Source: Xylanibacter muris (GTDB taxonomy: Bacteria; Bacteroidota; Bacteroidia; Bacteroidales; Bacteroidaceae). Taken from it: 64,000 nucleotides of DNA. Below are positions 33,885 through 43,780 of the stretch, piece by piece (position 1 is the first letter of the stretch; the number at the start of each line of letters is the position of its first letter). The stretch is from NCBI RefSeq assembly GCF_013166605.1, contig NZ_JABKKF010000001.1, positions 496,001 through 560,000 on the forward strand. The letters run 5' to 3'. The notes under the pieces are model-generated. The model did not search any database. It was given only the letters and a program-made list of their open reading frames with translations, and was not told the DNA's origin. Made by a program: the position numbers and the translations under genes.

Positions 33885-35495
33885 ATGGCAAAGTTTGATA
33901 AGTCAGTTTTAGAGAAGTATGGAATCACCGGTACTACCGAGGTTCTGTACAATCCTTCTTATGAGGAGTTGTTCGCTGAGGAGACAAAAGAAGGCCTCAC
34001 AGGTTTTGACAAAGGTCAGGAGACAGAGCTTGGCGCTGTAAACGTGATGACCGGTGTTTATACAGGCCGTTCTCCTAAGGATAAGTTTATCGTTGACGAT
34101 GAAAACTCTCACGGTACAGTATGGTGGACTTCTGATGAATATAAGAACGACAACCACCCTGCAACAAAAGAGTGCTGGGATGCTGTTAAGGAAATCGCAA
34201 AGAAAGAACTGTCTAATAAGAAGCTTTATGTAGTGGATGGTTTCTGCGGTGCCAACAAGGATACACGTATGAAAGTGCGTTTCATTGTTGAGGTGGCATG
34301 GCAGGCTCACTTCGTAACAAATATGTTTATCCGTCCACAGGATGAGGCTGACCTCGAGCAGGAGCCAGATTTTATCGTTTACAATGCTTCAAAAGCTAAG
34401 GTTGAAAACTACAAGGAGCTGGGTCTGAACTCAGAGACAGCTGTTGTATTCAACGTAACAAGCAAGGAGCAGGTAATCATCAACACTTGGTATGGCGGTG
34501 AGATGAAGAAGGGTATGTTCTCAATGATGAACTATTTCCTTCCGCTTAAGGGAATCGCTTCTATGCACTGCTCTGCAAACTGCGATATGAACGGTGAGAA
34601 CACTGCAATATTCTTCGGACTCTCAGGTACAGGTAAGACAACATTGTCTACAGATCCGAAGCGTCGCCTTATCGGTGATGATGAGCACGGATGGGACGAT
34701 AACGGTGTGTTTAATTTCGAGGGCGGTTGCTATGCAAAGGTTATCAACCTTGACAAGGAAAGTGAGCCTGATATCTACAATGCTATCAGACGTGACGCTC
34801 TTCTCGAGAATGTTACAGTGGCTGAGGACGGTAAGATTGACTTTGCAGATAAGAGTACTACGGAGAACACGCGTGTTTCTTATCCAATCAATCACATCAA
34901 CAACATACAGCCGGGTTCATCAGCTCCTGCAGCAAAGCAGGTGATTTTCCTGTCTGCGGACGCATTCGGTGTTCTGCCTCCGGTATCTATCCTTACTCCT
35001 GAGCAGACAAAATATTACTTCTTGTCTGGTTTTACAGCAAAATTGGCAGGTACAGAACGTGGTATTACAGAGCCTACTCCTACATTCTCGGCTTGTTTCG
35101 GCCAGGCATTCCTCGAACTTCATCCGACAAAGTATGCTGAGGAACTTGTGAAGAAGATGGAGAAGAACGGTGCAAAGGCATATCTCGTGAATACAGGCTG
35201 GAACGGTACAGGTAAGCGTATATCCATCCGTGACACACGTGGTATAATCGATGCTATTCTCGGTGGCGACATAGACAAGGCTCCTACAAAGCAGATACCT
35301 ATGTTCGACTTCACTGTTCCTACCGAACTTCCTGGAGTAGACACCAACATCCTCGACCCGCGTGACACATATACTGACGCTGCTCAGTGGGAAGAGAAAG
35401 CAAAGGATCTTGCCGCACGTTTTATCAAGAACTTTGCTAAATATGAAGGCAATGAGGCAGGTAAGGCTCTTGTTGCTGCAGGTCCGAAACTTTAA
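33885..35495 (+). CDS. pckA: Phosphoenolpyruvate carboxykinase (ATP)
   Basis: Interconverts oxaloacetate plus ATP and PEP, CO2 plus ADP. In succinate-producing Bacteroidales it mainly runs in the CO2-fixing direction. Marks: [17 protein letters not shown], kinase-1a P-loop [18 protein letters not shown], and [20 protein letters not shown]. 536 residues, normal. Codon choice here is more restricted (few rare Arg or Ile codons) than in the neighbours, as expected of a highly expressed gene. It is monocistronic, between its own promoter and terminator. Confidence 0.98.
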   Translation: MAKFDKSVLEKYGITGTTEVLYNPSYEELFAEETKEGLTGFDKGQETELGAVNVMTGVYTGRSPKDKFIVDDENSHGTVWWTSDEYKNDNHPATKECWDAVKEIAKKELSNKKLYVVDGFCGANKDTRMKVRFIVEVAWQAHFVTNMFIRPQDEADLEQEPDFIVYNASKAKVENYKELGLNSETAVVFNVTSKEQVIINTWYGGEMKKGMFSMMNYFLPLKGIASMHCSANCDMNGENTAIFFGLSGTGKTTLSTDPKRRLIGDDEHGWDDNGVFNFEGGCYAKVINLDKESEPDIYNAIRRDALLENVTVAEDGKIDFADKSTTENTRVSYPINHINNIQPGSSAPAAKQVIFLSADAFGVLPPVSILTPEQTKYYFLSGFTAKLAGTERGITEPTPTFSACFGQAFLELHPTKYAEELVKKMEKNGAKAYLVNTGWNGTGKRISIRDTRGIIDAILGGDIDKAPTKQIPMFDFTVPTELPGVDTNILDPRDTYTDAAQWEEKAKDLAARFIKNFAKYEGNEAGKALVAAGPKL

Positions 35496-35552
35496 TAGTG
35501 TATGGACTGTAATAGAAGAATAAAGGTTTTGATTTTTAAATAACATTATTTG

Positions 35553-35587
35553 AAGCCCGTCGGATTGTGAAATTCGGTGGGCTTTTA
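35553..35587 (+). terminator. Terminator of pckA
   Basis: AAGCCCGTCG (35553-35562) pairs with CGGTGGGCTT (35575-35584), including two G-U pairs, then TTTT. Confidence 0.75.
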
Positions 35588-35623
35588 CAATTGTATATGT
35601 TTTGTTTATCTGATAAATGGAAT

Positions 35624-36982
35624 ATGAAAATTTTTAAGCAACTGGTAAGTATTTTCGGCATCCGTCGTGAGGAGCGTATACCAGCATTGGTAGCGGGAAT
35701 CCTGTTTGTGGCTTTGAATGCACTCATGATAATGAAATACCATGAACGCTTCACGTTGGGTGGAAATATCGGATTTTGGAGCGTATTCAGCAAGAGGTTT
35801 CTTGTCTCGGGATATGATATGTTCACTTACATGATACTTTCACGTTGGGGGCTTTACTATTCTCTTTACCGTCATCCGTTGCTTGCCGTGCTTCTGTATC
35901 CCGCTTATCTCTTCAACAGCTGGCAGATGGAGTATACCAGTTTTAACATGGCGGTTTATATAATGGGTGGTATTCTCGTATTCTGCGCTTTTTATTCATT
36001 TATCTTCATCTATCGTGTTTTACGGGAGATTATAGAATTGAAGCGCAATGATTCGCTTCTTCTTACAGCTTTTTTCTTTTCTTTCGGCCATGTGATGCTG
36101 ACGGTGATGGTGCCGGATCATTTCTGTATGTCTATGTTTCTTCTGACTTTTACCATGTATGTTGTAGGACGTGCGATGAAGAATGGGACGACGATAGGCA
36201 GTGTCTTTCTCGGGCTCGTTTATCTTGTCTCTTCCGGTATCACTCTTACCAATGGTGTGAAGATACTTTTGGCCGGTGTATTTTCTAATGGGAAGCGTTT
36301 TTTCAGTTTCCGCAGCCTTATTGCATCTGTAGTCATACCCACTGCCGTTTTGGGAGGAATATATCTTGCGGTGCATTATCAGGTAGAGATTCCGACAGAC
36401 CGTCTTAATGCTGCGCGTCTTAATGCAAAGATAAAGAAAGACAGTGTTTTTGCAGAGAAACTTAAGAAAGAACACAAATGGGTGAAAGAGCATATGGGCG
36501 AGCCGATAGCTGACAGCAAGCTGTTTGCATGGACGGATATGTCTACATCACGATGGAAGGCTGTGGCAGAAAATCTTTTCGGAGAGTCGATACAGCTTCA
36601 TCAGGGCCATCTTCTTGAGGATACAAACCGCACACGTCCTGTCTATGTTTCCTATAAGTGGTGGTGGAGCTATGTTGTTGAGGCTTTTATTGTGTTGCTG
36701 TTCGTTCTTGGGATATGGTGCGGATGGCGTAGCGGTTTTTTCCGGATGTGTCTTTCCTGGTTTGGATTTGACATGCTTGTCAACATGGTAATAGGCTTTG
36801 GTATAATGGAGGTTTATATAATGAGCGGGCATTGGATTTTTATAATTCCTGTTGCCATAGGATTCCTGTTTAAATATACCTCACAAAGTAATGTGGCATG
36901 GCTTCGCGGACTGTTGCTGGTTGTCACGTTGTATCTTTGGATCTATAATGGAACTCTTATCACATCATATATGCTCAGGTGA
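35624..36982 (+). CDS. Large polytopic membrane protein, GT-C-like (paralogue of the protein at 5676-7088)
   Basis: 452 residues from MKIFKQLVS; the frame is open further back, but that part contains the pckA terminator. It shares with its paralogue the motifs GIRREERIPALVAG, VSGYDMFTYMILSRW, LYRHPLLAVLLYPAYLFN, VPDHFCMSMF, AENLFGESIQLHQGHLLED and CLSWFGFDM with IGFGIMEVYIMSGHW. About nine helices. The conserved His-Pro after the first long loop suggests a GT-C glycosyltransferase. The linker between the helical halves is charged but shorter than in the other copy. It stands alone here between two hairpins, next to a glycosyltransferase cluster on the opposite strand. Function inferred. Confidence 0.75.
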   Translation: MKIFKQLVSIFGIRREERIPALVAGILFVALNALMIMKYHERFTLGGNIGFWSVFSKRFLVSGYDMFTYMILSRWGLYYSLYRHPLLAVLLYPAYLFNSWQMEYTSFNMAVYIMGGILVFCAFYSFIFIYRVLREIIELKRNDSLLLTAFFFSFGHVMLTVMVPDHFCMSMFLLTFTMYVVGRAMKNGTTIGSVFLGLVYLVSSGITLTNGVKILLAGVFSNGKRFFSFRSLIASVVIPTAVLGGIYLAVHYQVEIPTDRLNAARLNAKIKKDSVFAEKLKKEHKWVKEHMGEPIADSKLFAWTDMSTSRWKAVAENLFGESIQLHQGHLLEDTNRTRPVYVSYKWWWSYVVEAFIVLLFVLGIWCGWRSGFFRMCLSWFGFDMLVNMVIGFGIMEVYIMSGHWIFIIPVAIGFLFKYTSQSNVAWLRGLLLVVTLYLWIYNGTLITSYMLR

Positions 36983-36991
36983 TTCAGGAAG

Positions 36992-37028
36992 GCATATCAT
37001 GCCGGTAGGATTTGTCGGCATGATATGC
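36992..37028. terminator. Bidirectional terminator between convergent genes
   Basis: GCATATCATGCCG (36992-37004) is the exact reverse complement of 37016-37028. The plus strand continues TTTGTTATATTT. It ends 11 bp before the 3' end of the minus-strand glycosyltransferase gene. Confidence 0.75.
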
Positions 37029-37038
37029 TTTGTTATAT

Positions 37039-37959
37039 TTATGCTCCGAAGTCGCCTTTCAGTGTTCGTTTTATGCGTCTTATGGCTTTGGCCATGAATG
37101 AGTTTGTTCGTCTGTAGTATTTTGTGAAGGCTTGTCTTGCAGTTGCGTTTTCCCTTATATCTGTTATCTTTACCACATCAAGCCGGTCTGTGTATAGATT
37201 TGACTGGTATAATCCGCCTCCTCCGCAGTTTGTTCCGCTTCCGTCAAATCCGTTGTTTTGTACGAGTGATTTGCCGGTGTTTAACGACAGTATGCCGGCA
37301 AGAAACAGTGATGCGTTCCATCTTATGGCCCATGAATTGTTCCTGCCTTCGGTCTGTCTTCTCAGCATTCGTGTGAATTTATAGTTGCCGTTGAAATCGA
37401 ATGTATGTGTGAGTTTTCTTTCTTCAAGTTCTTTTAGGAGGGCTTTCCCGTCGGGATTGAAATGTTTCCATGCTCTTGACCATGTTCCCCATCCCCAGCT
37501 TCCTGTGAATTTTATCAGGAATGTGTCGGGCAGTGCGGGGTCGTTGGTGAAATCGTATGCCTGTATGTGTCCGATTTTAGGCTCGTCTTTATATGTGTCA
37601 AGAGCATCGTTCATAAATTGCAGGAAATATGGTGCCACAATGAGGTCATCTTCCAGCACAATAACTTTTCCATATCTGTTTATTATTTCAGTCACTCCGT
37701 CGATTATATTCCGTGCGAGTCCGTAGTTCTCGCATCTTTCAGTGATTGTGATATTGGCGAATCCGGTGATGTTGCGGATATATTCCCTTACCTTTGCAAC
37801 ATTATCGTAGTCGGTTTCATTTTTTGCAGCATCGGAGTAGATAAACAGTTCCGTTTGTTTTGCAATGTCATTGTTCTTCAGCGCCTCCACGGCCTGTTGT
37901 GTGTGGAGCGGTCTGTTGTATACGAATAGCAATATCGGAGATAAACTGTCCATTGTCAT
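37039..37959 (-). CDS. GT-A fold glycosyltransferase
   Basis: Cytoplasmic or membrane-associated sugar transferase of about 306 residues. The start at 37959 (MTMDSLSPILLFVYNRP) gives an ATGA overlap with the stop of the preceding gene. Marks: PILLFVYNRPLHTQQAVEAL, LFIYSDAAKNE, YGLARNIIDGVTEII, the metal-binding VIVLEDDLIVAPYFLQFMN (EDD), and GSWGWGTWSRAW. The VLEDD arrangement resembles GNT-I-like or hemolysin-type transferases found in O-antigen clusters. Donor and acceptor unknown. Confidence 0.82.
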   Translation of the reverse strand: MTMDSLSPILLFVYNRPLHTQQAVEALKNNDIAKQTELFIYSDAAKNETDYDNVAKVREYIRNITGFANITITERCENYGLARNIIDGVTEIINRYGKVIVLEDDLIVAPYFLQFMNDALDTYKDEPKIGHIQAYDFTNDPALPDTFLIKFTGSWGWGTWSRAWKHFNPDGKALLKELEERKLTHTFDFNGNYKFTRMLRRQTEGRNNSWAIRWNASLFLAGILSLNTGKSLVQNNGFDGSGTNCGGGGLYQSNLYTDRLDVVKITDIRENATARQAFTKYYRRTNSFMAKAIRRIKRTLKGDFGA

Positions 37960-38831
37960 ATATAGTTTGGTTTTTGTTTTGTGTTGTTTATTCTCGTGGT
38001 TATGACCTTTGGCGTATCTGCACATAACCTGAATACAATATTCATGTATTCTGATGCTTCTCCCGTTCTTCCGTGCATAACACTTTTAACGGCTTTTTTT
38101 ATTCCTGCAAGCACGCTGTAACCGAAAGCTTTCCCGATGCTCAGGTTTATATTGGCATATTGGGATAGGAGATAGACATATTCCGAGTGCATAAATTGCC
38201 GGTGTGTGATCTGTCTGTATTCACGGTCATGGTAAGCTATTGCAGAGTGCATGAATCCGATTCTCAAGTGCCGGTATATTACGCGGTTGGCAAAGTCGAT
38301 GTCTTCTCCATAGTGATAGAATAATGGGGAGAATCCTCCTGTCGTGCGCAGCACTTCCACGGGAATCATCCAGAAAGCCGCGTTCACAAACTGTACATCG
38401 GTTATTGTGCCGTTTGCCTTCCCGTCTTTTGCATAAAAGGCAAATCCTGCATCTTCACAGTCGCCTTTGCCGGTAATATGTGTAGGGGAGAGAATTCCGT
38501 AATCATGATGCTTCTCCATTTCCTTAGCCAGCTTCTCTATTGTATCAGGTTCAACCCAAGCATCCTGATTCATAAGGAAAACGTAGTCAAATCCTTCTTT
38601 TAAGGCAATTCTCATTCCAATATTGTTGGCACGTCCGAATCCGAGATTCTTGCCTGTGGGTATTATTCTTACTTCAGGATAGTTTCTGCGTATTATTTCC
38701 ACTGTGTCGTCCTGTGAGCCGTTGTCTATTACAACGGCAGATACAGGTATGGTTGTCTTTCTCAGACTGTCGAGACACGGATTAAGCCACCTTTTGAAAT
38801 TATATGAAACGATGATAACCAGAATTTTCAT
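37956..38831 (-). CDS. Family 2 glycosyltransferase (rhamnosyltransferase-like)
   Basis: Inverting GT-A enzyme: MKILVIIVSYNFKRWLNPCL, SAVVIDNGSQDDTVEII, LGFGRANNIGMRIAL, FLMNQDAWVEP (the DxD equivalent QDAW) and MIPVEVLRTTGGFSPLFYHYGEDIDF. The last is the GG(F)xxxFFxYxEDxD motif of the rhamnosyltransferase group. 291 residues. First gene of a coupled pair with the next transferase. Confidence 0.88.
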   Translation of the reverse strand: MKILVIIVSYNFKRWLNPCLDSLRKTTIPVSAVVIDNGSQDDTVEIIRRNYPEVRIIPTGKNLGFGRANNIGMRIALKEGFDYVFLMNQDAWVEPDTIEKLAKEMEKHHDYGILSPTHITGKGDCEDAGFAFYAKDGKANGTITDVQFVNAAFWMIPVEVLRTTGGFSPLFYHYGEDIDFANRVIYRHLRIGFMHSAIAYHDREYRQITHRQFMHSEYVYLLSQYANINLSIGKAFGYSVLAGIKKAVKSVMHGRTGEASEYMNIVFRLCADTPKVITTRINNTKQKPNYI

Positions 38832-38854
38832 TGCCTATGTATATAAATCAGATA

Positions 38855-38862
38855 CAAAAGTA
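38855..38862 (-). promoter_or_regulatory. -7 box (TACTTTTG) of the glycosyltransferase pair
   Basis: CAAAAGTA on the plus strand, 24 nt upstream of the ATG at 38831. Confidence 0.5.
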
Positions 38863-38981
38863 ATGAATAAATTCGACAAGGCCAACTGCATGGTGGATAT
38901 AAAAGACAGTTTTGGCAAAATGATTTTTGTGGATGATGCAATTATTATTGTATTAATAATGTATTTTGTCATATTATTATG

Positions 38982-38989
38982 TAAATTTG
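38982..38989 (+). promoter_or_regulatory. -7 box (TAAATTTG) upstream of the GT-D-like gene
   Basis: A TAnnTTTG match 33 nt before the ATG at 39022. Confidence 0.45.
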
Positions 38990-39021
38990 TAGTTGTTTCT
39001 TAATATAATGTTTAAAGACTT

Positions 39022-40035
39022 ATGACGATAAGAAATAGAATTCGAATGTTTGTATTCAAGATATTTAAAGCCATGCGTATATTGTATGGTAAGGTTATAG
39101 GATATGAAAAGCCGTCACCTGTTATTATGGAGAAGGATCGTAATAAGGTTTCCCGGTTAATATATGACATGCTGTCTGCAGACGGACCGTGTATGATAGC
39201 AAGGTTTGGAGCCAATGAGATGGGCTGTGTTCTGAACTATCTTGATGTAAAGAGGGGAATGCCTCCGTTATTGGATTATATTCGCGGTAAGTCCGGTGAT
39301 TGGTGGTGGAGTGAGGGAAAGAAAGCATGTATGTATAATCAGGCAGGTTTCTTTCCTGTTGATGATGAAAGCCTTTCCCGGTTTTCGGAGATGATGCTTG
39401 ATGATGCCCGTATGATGTCGTTGTGTGGAGTTCTTACATGTGAGATATATGACTTGCCGAAGTTGTACGCTTATATGGATGATCCGGAGTTTGTTCCTGT
39501 CGGCTTTCTCGATCCGTTTGTCGCCAATGTCCCGTGGAGCCGTGTTCTTGAGAACAAGCGTGTAGTGGTGGTGCATCCTTTTGCAGAGCTTATAGAAAGT
39601 CAGTATGCCAACCGCAGGAATCTTTTCAGTGACAGCCGTGTTTTACCGGACTTCACACTCCGTACTGTTAAAGCGGTGCAGAGTATAGGTGGAGGAGACG
39701 CTATTCGTTTTGACAACTGGTTTGAGGCTCTTGACTATATGAAGTCTGAGATAGACAAGCTTGACTATGATATTTGTCTTCTCGGGTGTGGGGCATACGG
39801 TTTTCCTTTGGCTGCCCATGTGTGCCGTACAGGCCGTAAGGCCGTTCATATAGGCGGTTCGCTTCAGTTGTTGTTCGGGATAAAAGGAAAGCGTTGGGAG
39901 AATCCTTCAGAGGCTGTACAGTTTGGTCTGCCGAGTGATTTTTATATAAAGCTGATGGATAATCCCTATTGGGTTCGTCCCACGAAATATCGTACGGATA
40001 AGAGTGACAAGGTAGAAGGCGGATGCTATTGGTGA
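39022..40035 (+). CDS. Putative GT-D-like glycosyltransferase
   Basis: 337 residues. After an Arg-rich N-terminal segment, MIARFGANEMGCVLNY resembles the GT-D (DUF1792) start IARxGDGE, and YDICLLGCGAYGFPLAAHVC followed by GRKAVHIGGSLQLLFGIKGKRW resembles its C-terminal IGPTA...DIGH part. In between are NQAGFFPVDDESLSRF and VPWSRVLENKRVVVVHPFAE. The likeness is by motif order; the Asp of DGE is replaced (GANE), so the donor chemistry may differ. It is convergent with and overlaps the flippase gene by 10 bp. Placed among glycan genes, it probably adds a sugar to a surface glycan. Confidence 0.62.
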   Translation: MTIRNRIRMFVFKIFKAMRILYGKVIGYEKPSPVIMEKDRNKVSRLIYDMLSADGPCMIARFGANEMGCVLNYLDVKRGMPPLLDYIRGKSGDWWWSEGKKACMYNQAGFFPVDDESLSRFSEMMLDDARMMSLCGVLTCEIYDLPKLYAYMDDPEFVPVGFLDPFVANVPWSRVLENKRVVVVHPFAELIESQYANRRNLFSDSRVLPDFTLRTVKAVQSIGGGDAIRFDNWFEALDYMKSEIDKLDYDICLLGCGAYGFPLAAHVCRTGRKAVHIGGSLQLLFGIKGKRWENPSEAVQFGLPSDFYIKLMDNPYWVRPTKYRTDKSDKVEGGCYW

Positions 40036-41510
40036 TGTCCGTCAGGCTTGCTGCGTTTGATTTTGGAGGTGATGAATTCCATGCATTCATCAAGAATCTT
40101 TACCTTTGCTACTTTCATTACGGCATAATAGCCTGCGGCAGCTGTCATTATGCGTATTGCAAGCAGTGCTCCGTTGTTATGGACGGCAAGAGTAATGAAA
40201 TGGGTAGCTGTCATTACGGTGGCAGCGGCAAGTGCGAACGGCACGATGTCGCGTAGGAACATCATAATGGTATATCCTGTAAGACGGTATGTGATATATT
40301 GCCACACAAACATCCACAATATGTTCAGCATGGCATAGGCAATCACCATGTTGCGTATACCCAACGGCCATATTGTCATCATCAGTACCACCTGGGTGAT
40401 ACATAAGGCAAGTGTGCAGCGGAAATAAATGTCGGAGCGCCCCTTGCTTATCACCATGTTTGACAGAAGGGTGCATAGAGGCATTGTTGAACCGCCTATG
40501 CACAATATTTTCAGCAGTTGCGTGCTGGCAATCCATTGTTCCTTTATCGTAATGATAATCAATTCGTATGATATCAATGCCATTCCGAAGAGCAGGGGAA
40601 AGGATATGAAGGCTGTGAACCGCATCATTTTGCGCAGCGTGTTCAGTTGCCGTCCGGAGTCATTGTTTAGTCCTGCCAATACCGGCTGTGCCACCTGTTG
40701 CACCATGCCCTGCACGAGGAACGTGCCTTTGGTGTTCCATTGGTATGCCTGGTTGTAATGGCCGGTGTCGGTGGCGGAGAAGTGGCGTCCCAGCAGTATG
40801 TTAAGTATGTTGTTGTTTACGTGTATCAGTATGTTTGTTGCAAGTATCTTGCTGCTGAATGTAAACATGCTTTTGATTGGGGTGAAGTCTATGTTCATTG
40901 TCGGGCGCCATGGAGATAAGTGCCATGTCATAAGTGTGTTTACACCGACAAAGACTATTGTCTGGGTGGCGAGCGACCAGTAGCTCATGTCCAGCCACGC
41001 CATTGTCACTCCGATAATGCTTGATGACAGTATCGCGGTCATACCGGCGATGGCTTGTTGCTTCACCATAAGATTCTTGAAAAGATAGGCTGTCTGTGCC
41101 GTGCCGAAGCTTGATGCTATAATGCATAGGAATGCGTACCGGCATAATGGAATAAGCTTGGGATTGTGATAATATCCGGCAATGACAGGGGCACATATCC
41201 ACAGAAGTGCATATAGTGACAGTCCCATAATGATGTTGAACCAGAAAACGGAGTTGTATTCCTTGTGCCCAGGATTGCGCATGTTGGCAAGTGCGGAGGT
41301 GAATCCGCTGTTCTGCAGTGTCGAGGCGATTAGCGGGAATATGCTTATCATGGCCATCATTCCATAGTCCTTTGGCGACAGAAGCCTGCCGAGGATGATT
41401 CCGAACACCAGTCCGATGAGTTGTTGTACACCGTTGTTCAGACCTCCCCAAAACATACCCTTTGCTGTTTTTTCCTTAAGTGTATCCATAGGCTGTAAAA
41501 AGCCGGCCAT
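40026..41510 (-). CDS. Polysaccharide flippase (Wzx/PST, WzxC-like)
   Basis: Moves lipid-linked oligosaccharide units across the inner membrane. 494 residues with 13-14 hydrophobic helices, starting MDTLKEKTAKGMFWGGLNNG after a short leader (MAGFLQP). Family features: GRLLSPKDYGMMAMISIFP, FWFNIIMGLSLYALLW, GRHFSATDTGHYNQAYQW and SFPLLFGMALISYELI. The match is to the WzxC/TuaB type with long-range lipopolysaccharide or exopolysaccharide roles. Last gene of the glycan cluster. Confidence 0.9.
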   Translation of the reverse strand: MAGFLQPMDTLKEKTAKGMFWGGLNNGVQQLIGLVFGIILGRLLSPKDYGMMAMISIFPLIASTLQNSGFTSALANMRNPGHKEYNSVFWFNIIMGLSLYALLWICAPVIAGYYHNPKLIPLCRYAFLCIIASSFGTAQTAYLFKNLMVKQQAIAGMTAILSSSIIGVTMAWLDMSYWSLATQTIVFVGVNTLMTWHLSPWRPTMNIDFTPIKSMFTFSSKILATNILIHVNNNILNILLGRHFSATDTGHYNQAYQWNTKGTFLVQGMVQQVAQPVLAGLNNDSGRQLNTLRKMMRFTAFISFPLLFGMALISYELIIITIKEQWIASTQLLKILCIGGSTMPLCTLLSNMVISKGRSDIYFRCTLALCITQVVLMMTIWPLGIRNMVIAYAMLNILWMFVWQYITYRLTGYTIMMFLRDIVPFALAAATVMTATHFITLAVHNNGALLAIRIMTAAAGYYAVMKVAKVKILDECMEFITSKIKRSKPDGHHQ

Positions 41511-41637
41511 ATTATGATATGCCTATAAATATGGTTTTGAATAATGGTCGATTCGACTTTTTATCCATAATGCGTAATATTGGCATTTCATAATATGGCC
41601 GGTTGTAGTTATTGTTTTGTGGGTGAAATGTTTGTGA

Positions 41638-43683
41638 TTAGCAAACTTTGCTTCCCGGCTTTACATTCCTGAGTATTGTTGTCACGCTGAGATTGCCGTC
41701 AAAGTTCTCGGCTGACAGTATCATGCCCTGACTTTCTATGCCCATGAGCTTGCGTGGTGCAAGATTGGCGATGAACAACACATCCTTGCCGATAAGTTCT
41801 TCCGGCTCATAGAATTTGGCTATTCCGCTTACAATGGTACGGTCTGTGCCTGTGCCATCGTCTATTGTGAACTTAAGAAGCTTGTTTGCTTTCTTCACTT
41901 TCTCGCAGTTTTTGATATGTCCCACACGTATGTCGAGTTTTTCAAAATCGCTGAAGTCAACCGTGTCTTTTATCGGGTCGGCCTTGTATGCTGCGGCCTC
42001 GTTGGCTTTCTTAGTGTCTTCGAGTTTCTGCAGTTGCCTGTTTATTACCTCATCCTCAAGCTTTTCGAACAGCAGTTCCGGTTCACCCAACTGATGGCCG
42101 GCAGCCAGGAGGTTTGTTGAGCCAAGGTCTTGCCAGTTGAATTCGTTGATGTTGATCATCTTGCGCAGGCGGGCGCTGCTGAACGGCAGGAACGGCTCAA
42201 ATGCAATGGCAAGGTTGGCTACAATTTGCAGGGATATATAGAGAATAGTCTCTACACGTCTCGGGTCTGTCTTCCAGACCTTCCACGGTTCACACTCTGT
42301 GATATAGCGGTTTCCGATACGTGCCAGGTTCATGGCCTCTTTCTGTGCATCGCGGAACTTGAATACGTTGAGGAGGTCTTCCACGTTTTTCTTCACGTCT
42401 TTAAACTCGTTGAGTGTGTTTTTGTCAACTTCCGTCAGTTCACCGCATTCCGGCACCACTCCGTTCCAGTATTTCTTTGTCAGTTGCAGTGCACGGTTTA
42501 CAAAGTTTCCGTAAACGGCCACAAGTTCATTGTTGTTTCTTTCCTGGAAATCCTTCCATGTGAAGTTGTTGTCTTTTGTTTCCGGAGCGTTGGCGGTCAG
42601 CACATATCTGAGCACATCCTGCTTGCCCGGCATTTCTTCGAGATACTCATGAAGCCACACGGCCCAATTGCGTGATGTGCTTATCTTGTCGTTTTCGAGG
42701 TTCAGGAATTCGTTGGCAGGCACGTTTTCCGGTAGGATATACCCGCCGTGTGCTTTCAGCATTACGGGGAAGACTACACAATGAAACACGATATTGTCTT
42801 TTCCGATAAAGTGTATAAGGCGTGTTTCAGGGTCTTTCCACCATTTTTCCCATGTGTCAGGAAACAGTTCCTTTGTGTTTGATATATATCCGATGGGCGC
42901 ATCGAACCATACGTACAGCACCTTTCCTTCTGCGTCTTCAACTGGAACGGGTATTCCCCAATCGAGATCTCGTGTCATAGCTCTGGGCTGAAGATCCATG
43001 TCGAGCCAACTCTTGCATTGTCCGTAAACGTTAGGCCGCCATTCTTTGTGTCCGTCAAGAATCCATTTTTTCAGCCACTGCTGGTATTCGTTGAGCGGAA
43101 GATACCAGTTCTTTGTCTTTTTCAACACAGGCTGTGAGCCGCTGATGGTGCTTTGCGGGTTGATAAGCTCTGTGGGGTCAAGATCGCTTCCGCACTTCTC
43201 ACATTGGTCACCGTATGCTTTAGGGTTGTGGCAATGGGGGCATTCACCGGTTATATATCTGTCAGCAAGAAACTGATGTGCCTCTTCATCGTAGTATTGT
43301 TCTGTTTCTTTTTCTATCAGTTTGCCGTCATCGTAGAGCTTTTTGAAAAAGTCTGATGCAAGTTTGCTGTGAGTCTCGGATGTTGTACGGCTGTAGACAT
43401 CGAATGATATTCCGAAATCCTCAAAACTTTTCTTTATCATAGAGTGGTATCGGTCCACCACGTCCTGCGGTGTGATGCCCTCTTTCTTTGCCCGTATTGT
43501 GATTGGCACACCGTGCTCGTCGCTACCTCCGATGAATATCACATCCTGTTTCTTAAGTCTCAGATAGCGTACGTATATGTCGGCCGGCACGTATACTCCG
43601 GCAAGATGGCCTATGTGTACACCGCCGTTTGCGTATGGCAGCGCGGCGGTGACGGTTGTTCTCTTAAAGTTCTTTTCTTCCAT
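41638..43683 (-). CDS. metG: Methionyl-tRNA synthetase with C-terminal tRNA-binding domain
   Basis: Charges tRNA-Met. HIGH motif in [12 protein letters not shown] (residues 23-26), a zinc knuckle [23 protein letters not shown] present as the variant KISTS (Lys333), and a C-terminal OB-fold (EMAP/Trbp111) domain from about 575 with [14 protein letters not shown] and [10 protein letters not shown]. 681 residues, typical of Bacteroidales. The -7 box TAACTTTG is 33 nt upstream. Confidence 0.97.
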   Translation of the reverse strand: MEEKNFKRTTVTAALPYANGGVHIGHLAGVYVPADIYVRYLRLKKQDVIFIGGSDEHGVPITIRAKKEGITPQDVVDRYHSMIKKSFEDFGISFDVYSRTTSETHSKLASDFFKKLYDDGKLIEKETEQYYDEEAHQFLADRYITGECPHCHNPKAYGDQCEKCGSDLDPTELINPQSTISGSQPVLKKTKNWYLPLNEYQQWLKKWILDGHKEWRPNVYGQCKSWLDMDLQPRAMTRDLDWGIPVPVEDAEGKVLYVWFDAPIGYISNTKELFPDTWEKWWKDPETRLIHFIGKDNIVFHCVVFPVMLKAHGGYILPENVPANEFLNLENDKISTSRNWAVWLHEYLEEMPGKQDVLRYVLTANAPETKDNNFTWKDFQERNNNELVAVYGNFVNRALQLTKKYWNGVVPECGELTEVDKNTLNEFKDVKKNVEDLLNVFKFRDAQKEAMNLARIGNRYITECEPWKVWKTDPRRVETILYISLQIVANLAIAFEPFLPFSSARLRKMININEFNWQDLGSTNLLAAGHQLGEPELLFEKLEDEVINRQLQKLEDTKKANEAAAYKADPIKDTVDFSDFEKLDIRVGHIKNCEKVKKANKLLKFTIDDGTGTDRTIVSGIAKFYEPEELIGKDVLFIANLAPRKLMGIESQGMILSAENFDGNLSVTTILRNVKPGSKVC

Positions 43684-43715
43684 GTGTTGTATGTGTATGC
43701 TTTTTATTCGTGGTG

Positions 43716-43723
43716 CAAAGTTA
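43716..43723 (-). promoter_or_regulatory. -7 box (TAACTTTG) of metG
   Basis: CAAAGTTA on the plus strand, 33 nt upstream of the ATG at 43683. Confidence 0.6.
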
Positions 43724-43780
43724 TTAAAATAAGGTGGAAGTACAAAATGAATTTATCCGTTTTTGCCTTTCCTCCGCCTC

